DNA from: Lachnospiraceae bacterium
GTDB taxonomy: Bacteria; Bacillota; Clostridia; Lachnospirales; Anaerotignaceae
Reading direction: 5' to 3'
Length of the DNA stretch: 5,546 bases
NCBI GenBank assembly: GCA_028695945.1
Contig: JAQVIB010000141.1
Location: forward strand, 1 to 5,546
Shown: positions 4,238-5,546 of the stretch, piece after piece
Position numbering within the stretch: position 1 is the first letter of the stretch
Layout of the letters: each line of letters begins with the position of its first letter
The notes under the pieces: model-generated
The model's input: the letters and a program-made list of their open reading frames with translations, nothing else
The model's database searches: none
What the model was told of the DNA's origin: nothing
Translations under genes and position numbers: made by a program

Positions 4238-5546
4238 TTACTCCACAAGTTTCAGCATAACTGATGCTCTGAATACACCCTCACAAAAGTCAAAATCCGC
4301 TTGGCCGTTATAATTTTCAGCAACGGCTTGAACAGAGGTAATGCCAATACCTTTTCCTTCTCTTTTTGAGGAAAGAAAAACACCATTCTCCTTTTTAATT
4401 TTCCCACCATAGCTATTGTCTACCGCAATTACCACATAATCCCCTGCCAATGCAGCACTTACAGTAATAAATGGGTTAAATGCTTGTTGACGGTTACATG
4501 CCTCCAGTGCATTTTCTAGAAGATTTCCAAATACAATGCACAAGTCACAGTCGGTAACGGCTATGCTTTCAGGCAGATTAATGCGGATGTCGGTTTCTAT
4601 ATTTTCACTTTTTGCCTGTTCCAAATAGTAGTGCACAATTGTGTTTACGGCATAATTTTTGCATAGGGTTATTACTGTATCATCGGAAACAGATTTAATA
4701 TACTGGGTTACATATTTTTTTAGTTCAACTATGTTACCAGAGTCCACATATGATTGTATTAGTGCTAGATGATGTCTTAAATCATGTCGTGCAGTTTTGG
4801 TTTCTTCAATATGACGGGAAAGAGTATGATAATGTGCTTGCTCCATTGTAAGCTGACGTTGTATCATGGTTGATTTTTCCATAAGGGCAACATTTTCCGC
4901 AGTTTGTTTAAGGGCTACTGCAAAAATAATACTGCATACAATAATGCTTCCAAAGCAAAAAATGCGAACAATGTAGCTAGAAAGGTTTGATGACCTTTCG
5001 AAGGCAAAGCTATAGGTTGAAAGAAATGTTCCGCTATAGAAAAATATGAAAATAAACCATACCATATTCCATGACTTTCCGGAGGAGATATTTAAAGCAG
5101 GAAGAATAATAGAATTCATTAGTTTTAGTAAAAACGGAAAGATAATGGCAATTTGCAAAATAGTTACTATATTGGTGAAAAAATAGGTTGTTTGAATTGG
5201 AAATTGCAGAAGAAGCAGTTTTTCAGCATAATTAGCATTTACCATAATTGAAGAGGCAACTGAAAACAGAAACCCAAAAATAAACATTTGTTTAGACAGC
5301 TTTTCCTTTATAAGTACAAAGGATAAAAGCAAATTAAATACTGAAAAAATAAGCTGATAACGCTGTGTAACTGATGTGTTCCAATAAGGCTGACGTGCAA
5401 TATAGCAAAATATTAACGCCTGGGCAGAAAATATAATAGTTAAAAGTGTAAAAAGCACTTTTACTGGTATGCGGTGCTTATCTCTAAAGGCACAGTAACG
5501 CAAAGCATTAAAAGGCACTAGAAAAATTAAAATATAAACAAAGTTA
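4238..5546 (-). CDS. GHKL-type sensor histidine kinase, N-terminus outside window
   Basis: Membrane sensor kinase of the AgrC-like / HPK10 group with a GHKL ATPase domain. Residues are counted from the GTG at 5518 (426 to the stop). Hydrophobic spans lie at about 19-41, 54-70, 77-93, 106-133, 150-167 and 183-204. A linker helix follows (about 205-240), then the phospho-acceptor box TARHDLRHH (242-250) with His245 in the RHD motif. The ATP-binding domain has N-box GNLLENALEAC (331-341, Asn332 and Asn336), VDNSYGG (366-372) and G-box GKGIGITSV (388-396), with the sequence ending at LKLVE. The frame stays open upstream of GTG 5518 to the window edge, giving NFVYILIFLVPFN, which looks like another membrane span; no good ribosome binding site precedes the GTG. 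The gene is therefore probably cut by the window, and GTG 5518 codes an internal Val. Such kinases usually pair with a LytTR-type response regulator, none of which is visible here. It is convergent with the pilus-like operon. Ligand unknown; a peptide signal is plausible by family. Confidence 0.88.
   Translation of the reverse strand, partial: NFVYILIFLVPFNALRYCAFRDKHRIPVKVLFTLLTIIFSAQALIFCYIARQPYWNTSVTQRYQLIFSVFNLLLSFVLIKEKLSKQMFIFGFLFSVASSIMVNANYAEKLLLLQFPIQTTYFFTNIVTILQIAIIFPFLLKLMNSIILPALNISSGKSWNMVWFIFIFFYSGTFLSTYSFAFERSSNLSSYIVRIFCFGSIIVCSIIFAVALKQTAENVALMEKSTMIQRQLTMEQAHYHTLSRHIEETKTARHDLRHHLALIQSYVDSGNIVELKKYVTQYIKSVSDDTVITLCKNYAVNTIVHYYLEQAKSENIETDIRINLPESIAVTDCDLCIVFGNLLENALEACNRQQAFNPFITVSAALAGDYVVIAVDNSYGGKIKKENGVFLSSKREGKGIGITSVQAVAENYNGQADFDFCEGVFRASVMLKLVE

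Noticed and set aside
4018..4248. Minus-strand open frame of 76 codons across the convergent gap
   Set aside because: It overlaps the ATPase end, all three hairpins and the kinase stop, has no ribosome binding site, and its middle is simply translated inverted-repeat sequence.
4981..4998. AAAGGT...ACCTTT inverted repeat as an operator
   Set aside because: It lies inside the kinase coding region between membrane-span codons, is only 6 bp per arm, and has no second copy near a promoter.
1..5546. CRISPR array, tRNA or rRNA genes, insertion sequence or phage genes
   Set aside because: No regularly spaced repeats, no cloverleaf-like or rRNA-like sequence, and no transposase, integrase or phage motif seen on either strand.

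Overview
The window looks like part of a Clostridia (Bacillota) chromosome, most likely a gut-type Lachnospiraceae or Oscillospiraceae relative. The evidence is AT-rich DNA, AGGAG/GGTGA-type ribosome binding sites, tightly packed genes, a DUF4860-type protein and a multi-membrane-span GHKL sensor kinase. This assignment is inference from composition and gene families; no ribosomal or other taxonomic marker is present.

Left to right: positions 1-225 hold the C-terminal end of a transglutaminase-like protein whose 5' part lies outside the window. Positions 255-4108 hold a compact rightward operon of six genes for a type IV pilus-like / type II secretion-like machine. These are an inner-membrane platform protein (PilC/GspF family), a small single-span protein with a cryptic pilin-like signature, a DUF4860-like single-span protein, a recognisable prepilin with a Gly/Glu+5 leader, a PilX/GspK-like single-span protein, and a PilT-type hexameric ATPase. 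Two junctions overlap and the others are separated by 12-30 bases, so the six are probably one transcription unit with translational coupling.

Positions 4109-4237 are the gap between convergent genes. It holds three hairpins: two that look like a dispersed REP-like repeat, and a perfect 11-bp stem flanked by A and T runs that reads as a bidirectional terminator. Positions 4238-5546 hold, on the minus strand, a GHKL-family sensor histidine kinase that runs off the right edge. Its reading frame stays open past the first usable GTG, and its response regulator is not visible.

Working model: the platform protein and the PilT-like ATPase form the motor, and the four single-span proteins form a short pilus or pseudopilus. 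No PilB/GspE extension ATPase, prepilin peptidase, PilM/N/O alignment proteins or obvious abundant major pilin is encoded here. Either they lie elsewhere or this is a reduced machine with one ATPase. That reduced architecture, and the two or three pilin-like proteins without a canonical leader, are the most interesting part of the window. The kinase faces the operon, and nothing in the sequence proves that it regulates it.
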